Origin: Actinomycetota bacterium
GTDB lineage: Bacteria > Actinomycetota > Actinomycetes > S36-B12
Reading direction: 5' to 3'
Assembly (NCBI GenBank): GCA_009702725.1
Contig: WLHM01000005.1
Span: 1-14,083 of the forward strand
Length of the DNA: 14,083 bases
Shown: one piece after another, positions 4,539 through 11,901 of the stretch
Layout of the letters: each line of letters starts with the position of its first letter
Position numbering within the stretch: the stretch's first letter is position 1
Notes under the pieces: model-generated
What the model saw: the letters and a program-made list of their open reading frames with translations, nothing else
Told to the model about the DNA's origin: nothing
Databases searched by the model: none
Position numbers and translations under genes: made by a program

Positions 4539-6044
4539 ATGGGTAGACTCAAGGGAGTGACTACTTCCCCGGTCGACCCAACCTCGGCTCCTACCTTCGT
4601 AGAGCTCGGCACCGATCCCAAAATCGCCGAAGCCCTCGCTGCTGACGGCATTGAACGTGCCTTCCCCATCCAGCAAATGTGCATCCCACTGGCCCTTGAG
4701 GGCAAGGACCTCATCGGTCAAGCCAAGACCGGCACCGGCAAAACCCTCGGATTTGGTATCCCCCTGCTACAGCGCGTCGACCTCGAAGGCGACCGCAGCG
4801 TGCCCCAGGCACTCGTCGTGTGCCCCACCCGCGAACTCGGCCTGCAGGTGGCAACCGACTTGGAACGAGCCGGCCGACTAAAGGGCATCAAAGTCCTCGC
4901 CATTTATGGCGGGCGCGCTTATGAACCGCAGATTGATGCCCTGCACAAAGGCATTGACGTTGTGGTTGGCACCCCTGGGCGACTAATCGACCTAGTAAAT
5001 AGGCGCGACCTCATGCTCACCGGGATTCGCACCTTGGTACTTGACGAAGCAGATGAAATGCTCGACATGGGTTTCTTACCCGACGTCGAGCGCATCGTCT
5101 CTGAAATCCCCGCGAAACGGCAAACAATGCTGTTCTCCGCAACCATGCCCGGCCAAATCGTAAATCTCGCCCGCCGCTACATGACCCAGCCGATCCATCT
5201 GCGTGCGAGCGAGCCCGGCGACGACAGTGCCATTGTCGACACCATCGAGCAGCACGTTTGGCGTGCGCATCCGATGGACAAAATCGAAATCCTCGCGCGC
5301 ATCTTGCAGGCCGATAATCGCGGCCTGGTGATGATCTTCACCCGCACCAAGCGCAAGGCCCAGCGAATCTGTGACGACCTAACCGAGCGCGGTTTTGCAG
5401 TTGGCACCGTGCACGGCGATCTGGGTCAAGGCGCACGTGAACAGGCTCTTCGCGCATTTCGCAATGGCAAGGTTGATGTGCTCGTAGCGACCGATGTCGC
5501 CGCTCGCGGTATCGACGTTGACGGCGTAACCCATGTCATCAACTACGAATGCCCAGATGATGAGAAAACCTACCTGCACCGAATTGGTCGCACCGGCCGA
5601 GCAGGCGCCTCCGGTGTTGCTGTCACCTTGGTCGATTGGGAAGACATCGCGCGTTGGCAGATGATTGATCGGGCACTAAAACTACCTTTCAAGGATCCAA
5701 TCGAGACTTACTCATCGAGTGACCACATCTACACCGGCCTCGGGATCCCACCCGGCACCACGGGCAAACTCCCCAAGGCCGGACGCACGCGTGAGGGCCT
5801 GGCCGCTGAAGGGGTCGAAGACCTCGGCGAGACCGGCAAGAAAAAGCCAAAGCTTGATGACCGTGGTCATTCACATGGCAAGAGCAACCGCCCAGATAAT
5901 GCAAAGGGCGATAAGGCGAAGAGCGATAGGTCAAAGAGCGATAAGCCAAAGAGCGATAAGCCAAAGAGCGATAAGCCCGCCGCAGATCGACCCCAACGGC
6001 CCAGGAAGCGAACCCGTGGCGGGAAACCCGCTACCGAGGTTTAA
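4539..6044 (+). CDS. rhlE: DEAD-box ATP-dependent RNA helicase
   Basis: A 501-residue superfamily 2 RNA helicase acting in RNA unwinding, probably mRNA turnover or ribosome assembly. Motifs in order: Q motif (about 20-46), Walker A AKTGTGKT 62-69, PTREL 96-100, TPGR 145-148, DEAD 169-172, SAT 200-202, and the C-terminal helicase domain with ATDVAARGID (317-326) and HRIGRTGR (347-354). Residues after about 410 form a disordered basic tail with KSDKP repeats, a likely RNA tether. The start is uncertain: ATG 4539 has only AAGGG 3 bases upstream, while GTG 4557 (495 residues, MTTSPVDP) lies 7 bases after a TAGACT -10-like hexamer and could be a leaderless start. It is the neighbour expected from the Rv3211 synteny. 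Confidence 0.95.
   Translation: MGRLKGVTTSPVDPTSAPTFVELGTDPKIAEALAADGIERAFPIQQMCIPLALEGKDLIGQAKTGTGKTLGFGIPLLQRVDLEGDRSVPQALVVCPTRELGLQVATDLERAGRLKGIKVLAIYGGRAYEPQIDALHKGIDVVVGTPGRLIDLVNRRDLMLTGIRTLVLDEADEMLDMGFLPDVERIVSEIPAKRQTMLFSATMPGQIVNLARRYMTQPIHLRASEPGDDSAIVDTIEQHVWRAHPMDKIEILARILQADNRGLVMIFTRTKRKAQRICDDLTERGFAVGTVHGDLGQGAREQALRAFRNGKVDVLVATDVAARGIDVDGVTHVINYECPDDEKTYLHRIGRTGRAGASGVAVTLVDWEDIARWQMIDRALKLPFKDPIETYSSSDHIYTGLGIPPGTTGKLPKAGRTREGLAAEGVEDLGETGKKKPKLDDRGHSHGKSNRPDNAKGDKAKSDRSKSDKPKSDKPKSDKPAADRPQRPRKRTRGGKPATEV
5904..5978 (+). repeat. Five 15-bp tandem units in helicase tail
   Basis: Five consecutive 15-bp units based on AAGAGCGATAAGCCA encode a K-(G/S)-D-(K/R)-x pentapeptide repeat in the basic tail. 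Units 3 and 4 are identical and unit 5 differs by one base, so recent slippage expansion is likely. Tail length may vary between strains. Confidence 0.85.
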
Positions 6045-6067
6045 CTACGATCAAATGCGGGTATGTC

Positions 6068-6502
6068 ATGACCGTGACACACAGTTGGACGCTCCCTGCG
6101 GATACCACCGCGGCCGCCGCAGGCCGTGACTTTGTGCGATCCGCCCTTGCTGAATACGGTAATTCCAGCGAGACCAGCAGCACTAGCGATACCGCAGATA
6201 CCGCTGCTGCCGAAGCTGTCGAAGTCGCCGCCGCTGTCACCTCAGAGCTCTGCACCAACGCGATCTTGCACGGAAGCCCGCCGCAGTCACTGAAACTCGT
6301 TATCGACCGTGAGCATCTAAGGATTGAAGTTTCTAATTCGAACCGGGTGGGCGGAACAGTCCCAAAGTTGGCCACCATGCCAATTCGCAGCGATACCGTA
6401 GGTGGGCGTGGCTTAAATTTGGTGAACGTGCTGGCAAGTACTTGGGGTACGGACGTCAACTCCGGATCAACTACCGTCTGGGCTGTTATGTCCCGGAGTT
6501 GA
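6068..6502 (+). CDS. ATP-binding protein, RsbW/SpoIIAB-like (HATPase_c_2)
   Basis: A 144-residue protein of the GHKL anti-sigma-factor kinase type, common in Actinobacteria, where such proteins bind anti-sigma antagonists or sigma factors. The N box is SELCTNAILHG with Glu60 and Asn64. The G2 glycine motif is GGRGL at 112-116. The usual Asp-x-Gly of the G1 box is not present; the position reads EVSNSNRVGG (87-96), so ATP binding or kinase activity may be altered. A low-complexity Ser/Thr/Ala/Asp insert lies at about 33-50. The start at ATG 6068 has only a weak GCGGG upstream. It is 23 bases after the helicase stop and may be read from the same transcript. No partner genes are nearby. Confidence 0.8.
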   Translation: MTVTHSWTLPADTTAAAAGRDFVRSALAEYGNSSETSSTSDTADTAAAEAVEVAAAVTSELCTNAILHGSPPQSLKLVIDREHLRIEVSNSNRVGGTVPKLATMPIRSDTVGGRGLNLVNVLASTWGTDVNSGSTTVWAVMSRS

Positions 6503-6935
6503 GCGGGGGAAGTAACCCCCAGTCAACTAATGCTTCGAGTAGCCCATCACTGGTATCCAGCTCACTTAATTGCTCGAGCGTGAAGAACCTTGCGTCAGCG
6601 GCATCGTCACCGCCAACGGGGGCTTTGGCTTCGACTAACTCACCCAAGAAATCGCGAATTACATAAGTGCCACCACCGGGTGCCGCACGGCGCACGGTGC
6701 CGATTTCACGAATCACCGTCATTTCTAGGCCGGTCTCTTCGAGTACCTCGCGGATAACAGCCACTTCATGGCTTTCGCCCGGCTCTACGCGCCCGCCGGG
6801 CACTGACCAGCGACCAAGTGCTGGCTCTTGGCCTCTTTTTATCAAGAGCAACTTGCCGGCGTCATCAAAAATAACGGCGCCAACACAGGGGATCTCGCTG
6901 CTGGCGTCCGAAATGCTCACGTGCGTCATGCTCAC
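6486..6935 (-). CDS. Nudix hydrolase
   Basis: A 149-residue Nudix pyrophosphohydrolase acting on a nucleoside diphosphate linked to another group; substrate not predictable. The full Nudix box G-x5-E-x7-REVLEETGL is at residues 48-70, with the metal-binding glutamates in REVLEE. The N-terminus (CVGAVIFDDAGKLLLIKRG) and GRWSVPGG are typical. The GTG start at 6935 overlaps the acyl-CoA dehydrogenase stop (GTGA); an in-frame ATG at 6929 is the alternative. The overlap implies coupled translation with the dehydrogenase. The 3' end overlaps the convergent RsbW-like gene by 17 bases. No functional link with the acyl-CoA genes is evident. Confidence 0.9.
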   Translation of the reverse strand: MSMTHVSISDASSEIPCVGAVIFDDAGKLLLIKRGQEPALGRWSVPGGRVEPGESHEVAVIREVLEETGLEMTVIREIGTVRRAAPGGGTYVIRDFLGELVEAKAPVGGDDAADARFFTLEQLSELDTSDGLLEALVDWGLLPPLNSGT

Positions 6936-6940
6936 GTGCG
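6913..6940. repeat. 13-bp direct repeat (15-bp period) at dehydrogenase/Nudix junction
   Basis: ATGCTCACGTGCG is present at 6913-6925 and again at 6928-6940. The copies span the stop codon of the dehydrogenase and the start region of the Nudix gene, giving two possible in-frame starts (GTG 6935 and ATG 6929). It looks like a small tandem duplication. Confidence 0.8.
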
Positions 6941-8137
6941 GAGTTTGTATTCCTCGAGTAGGCGGCGGGCAATTATCATGCGTTGAATATCTGCGGTGCC
7001 TTCACCGATGAGCAGCATCGGCGCCTCGCGATATAGGCGCTCGATTTCATATTCCTTCGAGTACCCGTAACCGCCATGGATCCGGAAGGAGTCTTCAACA
7101 ACTTCTTTGCAGTATTCACTTGCCAGGTACTTCGCCATGCCGGACTCTAGATCATTGCGCTCCCCGGAGTCCTTCTTGCGAGCTGCCATCACCATCATTT
7201 GGTGGGCTGCCTCGACTTTGGTCGCCATGTCAGCGAGTCGAAAGGAGACCGCCTGATGCTCAACTATGGGCTTACCAAAAGTTATCCGCTGCTGCGCGTA
7301 CTCGATACCAAGTTCGAAGGCGCGAAGTGCCACCCCACAGCCACGGGCCGCAACATTTACCCGGCCTACTTCGACGCCGTCCATCATTTGATAGAACCCG
7401 CGACCAAGCTCACCGCCCAACAGATTGTCCTTAGAAACACGGACGCCATCCATAATCAATTCGGTGGTGTCGACGCCTTTGTAGCCCATTTTCTCGATCT
7501 TGCCAGGAATTGTTAGCCCCGGAATTACTTCACCAAACCCCGAAGGCTTTTCAATCAAGAAAGTTGACATCTTCTTGTAGACGCTGGCATCGGCTGCCAC
7601 ATCGGCATCGGTTCGCACCAGCACCGCGACCAATGTTGAGGAGCCACCATTGGTGAGCCACATCTTTTGGCCGGTAAGTAAATAGTCATCGCCGTCCGGG
7701 ACCGCCTTGCTGGTAATCGCGGCCACATCAGAACCACAGCCTGGCTCACTCATTGAGAAGGCGCCACGCACCTCACCTGTTGCCATGCGCGGTAAGTAGT
7801 ACTGCTTTTGCTGCTCGGTGCCATGATGCATGAGCATGTAGGCCACGATGAAGTGCGTGTTGATGACGCCGCTGACACTCATCCATCCGCGGGCAATTTC
7901 TTCGACAACAAGTGCGTAAGTGAGCAAAGACTCACCCAGACCCCCATACTCCTCCGGGATCATTAGCCCAAAGACCCCAAGCTCTTTGAGCCCATTGACG
8001 ATATCGGTCGGGTATTCATCCTTATGCTCAAGCTCTGTTGCAACAGGCAGGATTTCTTTGTCAACGAAATCTCGAATGGCAGCAATGATGTCGACTTGAA
8101 TCTCAGTGAGACCCTCGGTTTCAGCCAGTTTCTTCAT
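6932..8137 (-). CDS. Acyl-CoA dehydrogenase
   Basis: A 401-residue FAD-dependent acyl-CoA dehydrogenase that introduces a trans double bond into an acyl-CoA and passes electrons to electron-transfer flavoprotein. The family signature AFSMSEPGCGSDVAA is at 126-140. The FAD/substrate region includes KMWLTNG (158-164). The likely catalytic glutamate is Glu379 in LIGEGTADIQR, the position of the medium-chain enzyme base. ATG 8137 has AGAGGA 5 bases upstream. It follows the CoA-ester lyase by 9 bases, so the two are co-transcribed. In Streptomyces the same type of pair sits in the ethylmalonyl-CoA pathway cluster, where the dehydrogenase oxidises methylsuccinyl-CoA; that specificity is an inference here. 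Confidence 0.93.
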   Translation of the reverse strand: MKKLAETEGLTEIQVDIIAAIRDFVDKEILPVATELEHKDEYPTDIVNGLKELGVFGLMIPEEYGGLGESLLTYALVVEEIARGWMSVSGVINTHFIVAYMLMHHGTEQQKQYYLPRMATGEVRGAFSMSEPGCGSDVAAITSKAVPDGDDYLLTGQKMWLTNGGSSTLVAVLVRTDADVAADASVYKKMSTFLIEKPSGFGEVIPGLTIPGKIEKMGYKGVDTTELIMDGVRVSKDNLLGGELGRGFYQMMDGVEVGRVNVAARGCGVALRAFELGIEYAQQRITFGKPIVEHQAVSFRLADMATKVEAAHQMMVMAARKKDSGERNDLESGMAKYLASEYCKEVVEDSFRIHGGYGYSKEYEIERLYREAPMLLIGEGTADIQRMIIARRLLEEYKLRT

Positions 8138-8146
8138 GTGGATCCT

Positions 8147-9109
8147 CTACTCAGGCGGGGTGAAAGTCTGGGTGCGCACCATCGCAGCCGCGCGACCTTT
8201 AGCTGAAACGACCAGGGCCATCTTGCGTGAAGCTTCATCGATCATTTCGTCACCGAGCATTGCCGCGCCCTTAGCGCCACCAGCGGCTGAGGTGTAATAG
8301 TCGTACGCGTCAAGAATCATTTCGGCTTTGTCATAGTCATCTTGGCGCGGTGAGAAGATCTCATTTGCCGCGTCTAACTGGCCCGGATGCAGGACCCACT
8401 TGCCGTCGAAGCCAAGGGCCGCAGACCGGCCAGCAACCCGGCGGAAGCCATCAACATCTTTAATCTGCAAATAAGGCCCATCAATCGCCTGCTTGTCGAA
8501 GGCTCGTGCCGCCATCAGAATTCGCATCAGGATGTAGTGGTACGCATCGCCGACGTCATAGCCCGGCGGCTGCTCACCCACCACAAGTGACTTCATGTTA
8601 ATACTCGCCATGAAATCTGCAGGGCCAAAGATGATGGTTTCGACCCGTGGACTCGCCTGTGCGATGGCATCGACATTTACCAGGCCGAGTGCGTTCTCGA
8701 TCTGCGCTTCGATCCCGATACGGCCAACTTCAAAGCCGTTGGACTTTTCAATTTGGGTGAGCAGTAGGTCAAGGGCTACTACTTGATCGGCCGTTTGAAC
8801 TTTAGGAAGCATGATGCAATCAAGGTTCGGACCGGCACCTTCAACGACTTCGACTACGTCTTGATAAGTCCACTGCGTTGTCCAGTCATTTACCCGCACC
8901 GAGCGAACTTTGCCCTCGTAGCCGCCTTCATTAAGGGCAGCGACGATGTTCTTGCGCGCCTCTGGCTTGGCCATCGGGGCGACGGCGTCTTCGATATCCA
9001 TGAAGATCTGATCCGAAGCCAAGCCCCGGGCTTTATCGAGCATCTTGGGGCTACTACCGGGCACCGCAAGACTAGAGCGACGCGAACGGAGCACTCTTGG
9101 GCTAGACAT
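8147..9109 (-). CDS. HpcH/HpaI-family CoA-ester lyase (malyl/citramalyl-CoA lyase type)
   Basis: A 320-residue CitE-like TIM-barrel enzyme that cleaves or forms a beta-hydroxyacyl-CoA such as malyl-, beta-methylmalyl- or citramalyl-CoA. The substrate arginine Arg72 (SVRVN) and the magnesium ligands Glu138 (IEAQIENALGL) and Asp165 (FGPADF) match the malyl-CoA lyase pattern. The N-terminus RRSSLAVPGSSPKMLDKA is characteristic. ATG 9109 has a strong AAGGAGG 4 bases upstream. The dehydrogenase follows after 9 bases. A candidate promoter lies just upstream (9132-9161). Exact substrate is not decided by sequence; the ethylmalonyl-CoA pathway or C5 dicarboxylate breakdown are the main options. Confidence 0.9.
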   Translation of the reverse strand: MSSPRVLRSRRSSLAVPGSSPKMLDKARGLASDQIFMDIEDAVAPMAKPEARKNIVAALNEGGYEGKVRSVRVNDWTTQWTYQDVVEVVEGAGPNLDCIMLPKVQTADQVVALDLLLTQIEKSNGFEVGRIGIEAQIENALGLVNVDAIAQASPRVETIIFGPADFMASINMKSLVVGEQPPGYDVGDAYHYILMRILMAARAFDKQAIDGPYLQIKDVDGFRRVAGRSAALGFDGKWVLHPGQLDAANEIFSPRQDDYDKAEMILDAYDYYTSAAGGAKGAAMLGDEMIDEASRKMALVVSAKGRAAAMVRTQTFTPPE

Positions 9110-9131
9110 TGGGCCTCCTTAGGGCAAACAG

Positions 9132-9161
9132 ATCGTATCGACACTTCATGTGGGCGCCTAA
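9132..9161 (-). promoter_or_regulatory. Candidate promoter of lyase-dehydrogenase-Nudix operon
   Basis: On the minus strand, TTAGGC and TACGAT are separated by 18 bases and lie in the 59-base gap between the transporter stop and the lyase start. The -10 fits the actinobacterial TANNNT pattern and the -35 is weak. Read-through from the transporter gene is also possible. Confidence 0.3.
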
Positions 9162-9168
9162 CTGAAAA

Positions 9169-10095
9169 CTAGATTGGCGAGCTCTCAGTAGCCGCTTTCA
9201 CACGGCTAGACCTGATCACCATAACTAAGCCCGCGAACATCAAGGCCGCCGCCGGGATAATGCCAAGTGGCGGGATCTGGCCCAGCCACACCGCCGCCAC
9301 CAAGGTCGAACCCGGCATTTCGAAGAGAATTGCCAGCGAGACCACCGTCGCCGAAGTAGTCGAGAGCACTTTGTTGATGAGGGTATGGCCGAGTAATTGC
9401 GCCCCGGCCGTTAAGGCCAAGATGAGTAACCAATCCCGCAGGCTAAAGCCCACCAACGGCACCCTGAGCACCAAGCACATGACCACGAGCAGTGCTCCGG
9501 CACTCGCATAAACTCCAAATGTTGTTACCGAAGTCGAGACACTCTGACGAGCCTGCTCAGCCACCGTCACATAGGCAGCGGCCAGCATGCCGCCAAGTAA
9601 CGCCAATCCATCGCCAATTAAGTGAGTCGGGTCGACCGTAAAGTCGATTCCGGTCAAGATCAAGATCCCCAAGAGCGCAACCGCGATGCCGAACCAGGCC
9701 TGCCCGGGGATGTGGACGCCGCGCAATCGCGCCAAGAGCGCCGCCCAGATCGGCTGGGTTGCCACCAGCGCCGTTGACGAGGCGACCGTGGTGAACCGCA
9801 GCGACGGGATCCACGCCGCAAAGTGTGCCCCGAGCAAAAGCCCGGAGAGGATCATGAGTTTGACCTCGCGCCGGCTCAGTCGCCGCAGTGCCTGACGCTG
9901 GCGGAGCATGACCCAAACCCCGGTAGCCCCCGAACCCAAGAAGCAGCGCCAGAAGGCAATTGCCAGCGCCGGCGCAGCGATAACCGTGATGATCGGCCCT
10001 GAGGTTGAGATAAAAACGATGGCAACGCCCAGCCAGGCGAGGTCGACCGCGGGGGGCCGGCCGAGGCTAGTTGACGGCTGCGGGGCTGTGGACAC
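9169..10095 (-). CDS. EamA/DMT-superfamily transporter
   Basis: A 308-residue integral membrane protein with about ten hydrophobic segments arranged as two EamA repeats, typical of drug/metabolite exporters. The substrate is unknown. Recognisable stretches include SLRFTTVASSTALVATQPIW in the first repeat and STTSATVVSLAILFEMPGST in the second. The frame is open to 10284, but the upstream part is not hydrophobic, is Arg/Pro-rich and overlaps the divergent gene. GTG 10095 is the sensible start and leaves 23 bases to the divergent start at 10119, so both transcripts must be nearly leaderless or have overlapping promoters. No clear ribosome binding site. It is upstream of the CoA-ester lyase on the same strand, with 59 bases between. 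Confidence 0.87.
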   Translation of the reverse strand: MSTAPQPSTSLGRPPAVDLAWLGVAIVFISTSGPIITVIAAPALAIAFWRCFLGSGATGVWVMLRQRQALRRLSRREVKLMILSGLLLGAHFAAWIPSLRFTTVASSTALVATQPIWAALLARLRGVHIPGQAWFGIAVALLGILILTGIDFTVDPTHLIGDGLALLGGMLAAAYVTVAEQARQSVSTSVTTFGVYASAGALLVVMCLVLRVPLVGFSLRDWLLILALTAGAQLLGHTLINKVLSTTSATVVSLAILFEMPGSTLVAAVWLGQIPPLGIIPAAALMFAGLVMVIRSSRVKAATESSPI

Positions 10096-10118
10096 GCCAG
10101 CGACGGTAGCCTTCGATC

Positions 10119-11381
10119 GTGACGACCAGCACCGCGACCCGTGTTTTCTTGGCCCGCTTGGCCGGTATTGGGGTATTCGACCCCAATGGCGACCAACTGG
10201 GCAAGGTTCGCGATGCCATCGTGGTGCTTCGTAGTGGTAACAACCCGCCTCGGCTAACCGGCCTAGTGGTCGAGGTCCAGCCACGTCGGCGCATCTTCGT
10301 CCCGATGACCAAAGTCACCAATATTGATACCGGCCAAATCATCGTTACCGGCACGGTGAATCTGCGCCGCTTTGAACAGCGGCCAAATGAAACACTCGTC
10401 ACCGCCGAAATCCTCGACCGCACCGTTGAACTAATCGCAATCGGTGAGCAAGTTTCAGTGCTCGACATGGCCGTTGAGCAAAATCGCGCACAAGATTGGA
10501 TAGTGTCGCAGCTTTTCGTGCGTAAGGGCGGGCACGGGTTTCGCCGCCGCGGTGAACGCTTCATAGTTCAATGGGCAGAGATCCACGGCCTCTCACTACC
10601 AATTGCGGATCAGCCGGCAGAACTCCTGCTGGCAAGTCTTGAAACACTTCCCGCCGCCGATATCGCAGCGGTGCTCCATGACTTGACTCCAAAACGGCGA
10701 CTTGAGGTCGCACGCGAATTGGACGATGAACGACTCGCTGATGTCTTAGAAGAATTACCCGAAGACGATCAGGTTGAGATCTTGCAGATGCTTGAGGCCG
10801 AGCGCGCGGCTGACGTGCTGGAGGAAATGGACCCCGACGATGCCGCCGACCTAATTTCTGGGCTACCAAAAGCCCAAGCTGAAGACTTACTCGAGCGCAT
10901 GGAGCCCGATGAGGCCGAGGATATTCGTCGGCTTTTGACCTATGACGATTTCTCCGCGGGCGGCATGATGACAACTGAACCGGTGGTGTTGCCAGCCGAT
11001 GCCACCGTTGCTGATGCACTGGCCCACATCCGTAATGGTGATCTTTCACCGGCACTTGCCTCGCAGGTTTATGTGACCCGCTCCCCCACTGAAACACCAA
11101 CCGGTAAGTACTTGGGTGCCTGCCATTTCCAGCGGCTGCTGCGCGAGCCACCCGCAACAATGGTTTCATCGATCGTCGATAACACATTGGTGCCTATTGG
11201 CCCGAATGTGAATCTGGCCGATGTGGCACGCACTTTTGCGGCCTATAACTTGGTCGCCCTACCCGTTGTCGATGAAAACAACCGACTCCTAGGTGCAGTA
11301 ACAGTTGACGACGTTATCGACCACATGCTGCCCGGCGATTGGCGTGAAAAGGAAGTTCACGGCGGTGATCACCTTGGCTAA
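10119..11381 (+). CDS. PRC-barrel / MgtE N-terminal / CBS domain protein (soluble)
   Basis: A 420-residue soluble protein. PRC-barrel-like parts occupy about residues 8-150 (RVFLARLAGIGVFDPNGDQL at the start). A repetitive acidic MgtE intracellular N domain covers about 170-275 (ELPEDDQVEILQMLEAERA). Two CBS domains follow, at about 283-343 (GGMMTTEPVVLPADATV) and 348-404 (LVALPVVDENNRLLGAVTVDD). The MgtE magnesium channel's membrane domain is absent, so this is not a transporter by itself; it may sense Mg2+ or adenine nucleotides for a partner. The next gene, a DUF1003 membrane protein, overlaps it and is the obvious candidate partner. The arrangement resembles Rv1232c in M. tuberculosis. 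GTG 10119 has a weak ribosome binding site. Confidence 0.9.
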   Translation: MTTSTATRVFLARLAGIGVFDPNGDQLGKVRDAIVVLRSGNNPPRLTGLVVEVQPRRRIFVPMTKVTNIDTGQIIVTGTVNLRRFEQRPNETLVTAEILDRTVELIAIGEQVSVLDMAVEQNRAQDWIVSQLFVRKGGHGFRRRGERFIVQWAEIHGLSLPIADQPAELLLASLETLPAADIAAVLHDLTPKRRLEVARELDDERLADVLEELPEDDQVEILQMLEAERAADVLEEMDPDDAADLISGLPKAQAEDLLERMEPDEAEDIRRLLTYDDFSAGGMMTTEPVVLPADATVADALAHIRNGDLSPALASQVYVTRSPTETPTGKYLGACHFQRLLREPPATMVSSIVDNTLVPIGPNVNLADVARTFAAYNLVALPVVDENNRLLGAVTVDDVIDHMLPGDWREKEVHGGDHLG

Positions 11382-11892
11382 CTCAGCACCGCGCCGTCAG
11401 TCACGCCTTGATCAACCACTAGAGCGTGGCCTACACCTGCGCGACTCCTATGATCCAGAACTCTTTGGCCGGCTTTCTGAGCGAGTAGCTAGGCGCATCG
11501 GGTCCTGGGCATTTATCGCCTGGATGACCGCGGTGGTCGTGGGCTGGGTGACCTGGAACTCATTGGCACCGGTCGAGTTGCGCATTGACCCATTCCCCTT
11601 CATTTTCTTGACTTTGTTGCTCTCGCTCCAAGCCTCATATGCAGCCCCGTTGATCTTGCTCGCGCAATATCGACAGGCCGACCGCGATCGTGTCCAATAT
11701 CAAGAGGATCGAGCCCGAACCGAGCGATTACTAGCTGATACCGATTACCTAGCCCGCGAGATTGCGGCACTGCGCCTAGCAATAGGCGAAGTCGCTACTC
11801 GCGATTATGTCCATGGTGAAATTCGCGACCTGCTAGCAGATTTAACCCAGAAGCTCGATGAGGCAAACGCGCAGCCGGAGGACCCTAGATAG
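11365..11892 (+). CDS. DUF1003 membrane protein
   Basis: A 175-residue protein with two membrane segments (about 46-66 and 77-100) separated by a short loop, then a charged helix (QYRQADRDRVQYQEDRARTE) and a helical C-terminus. This is the standard DUF1003 layout; the biochemical function is unknown. GTG 11365 is chosen because AAGGAAG lies 9 bases upstream; it overlaps the preceding gene by 17 bases, which implies translational coupling. A further upstream ATG (11305) lacks support. The conserved pairing with the MgtE_N/CBS gene suggests a two-part membrane complex, which is inference. Confidence 0.88.
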   Translation: MITLANSAPRRQSRLDQPLERGLHLRDSYDPELFGRLSERVARRIGSWAFIAWMTAVVVGWVTWNSLAPVELRIDPFPFIFLTLLLSLQASYAAPLILLAQYRQADRDRVQYQEDRARTERLLADTDYLAREIAALRLAIGEVATRDYVHGEIRDLLADLTQKLDEANAQPEDPR

Positions 11893-11901
11893 TCTGTCGG
11901 T

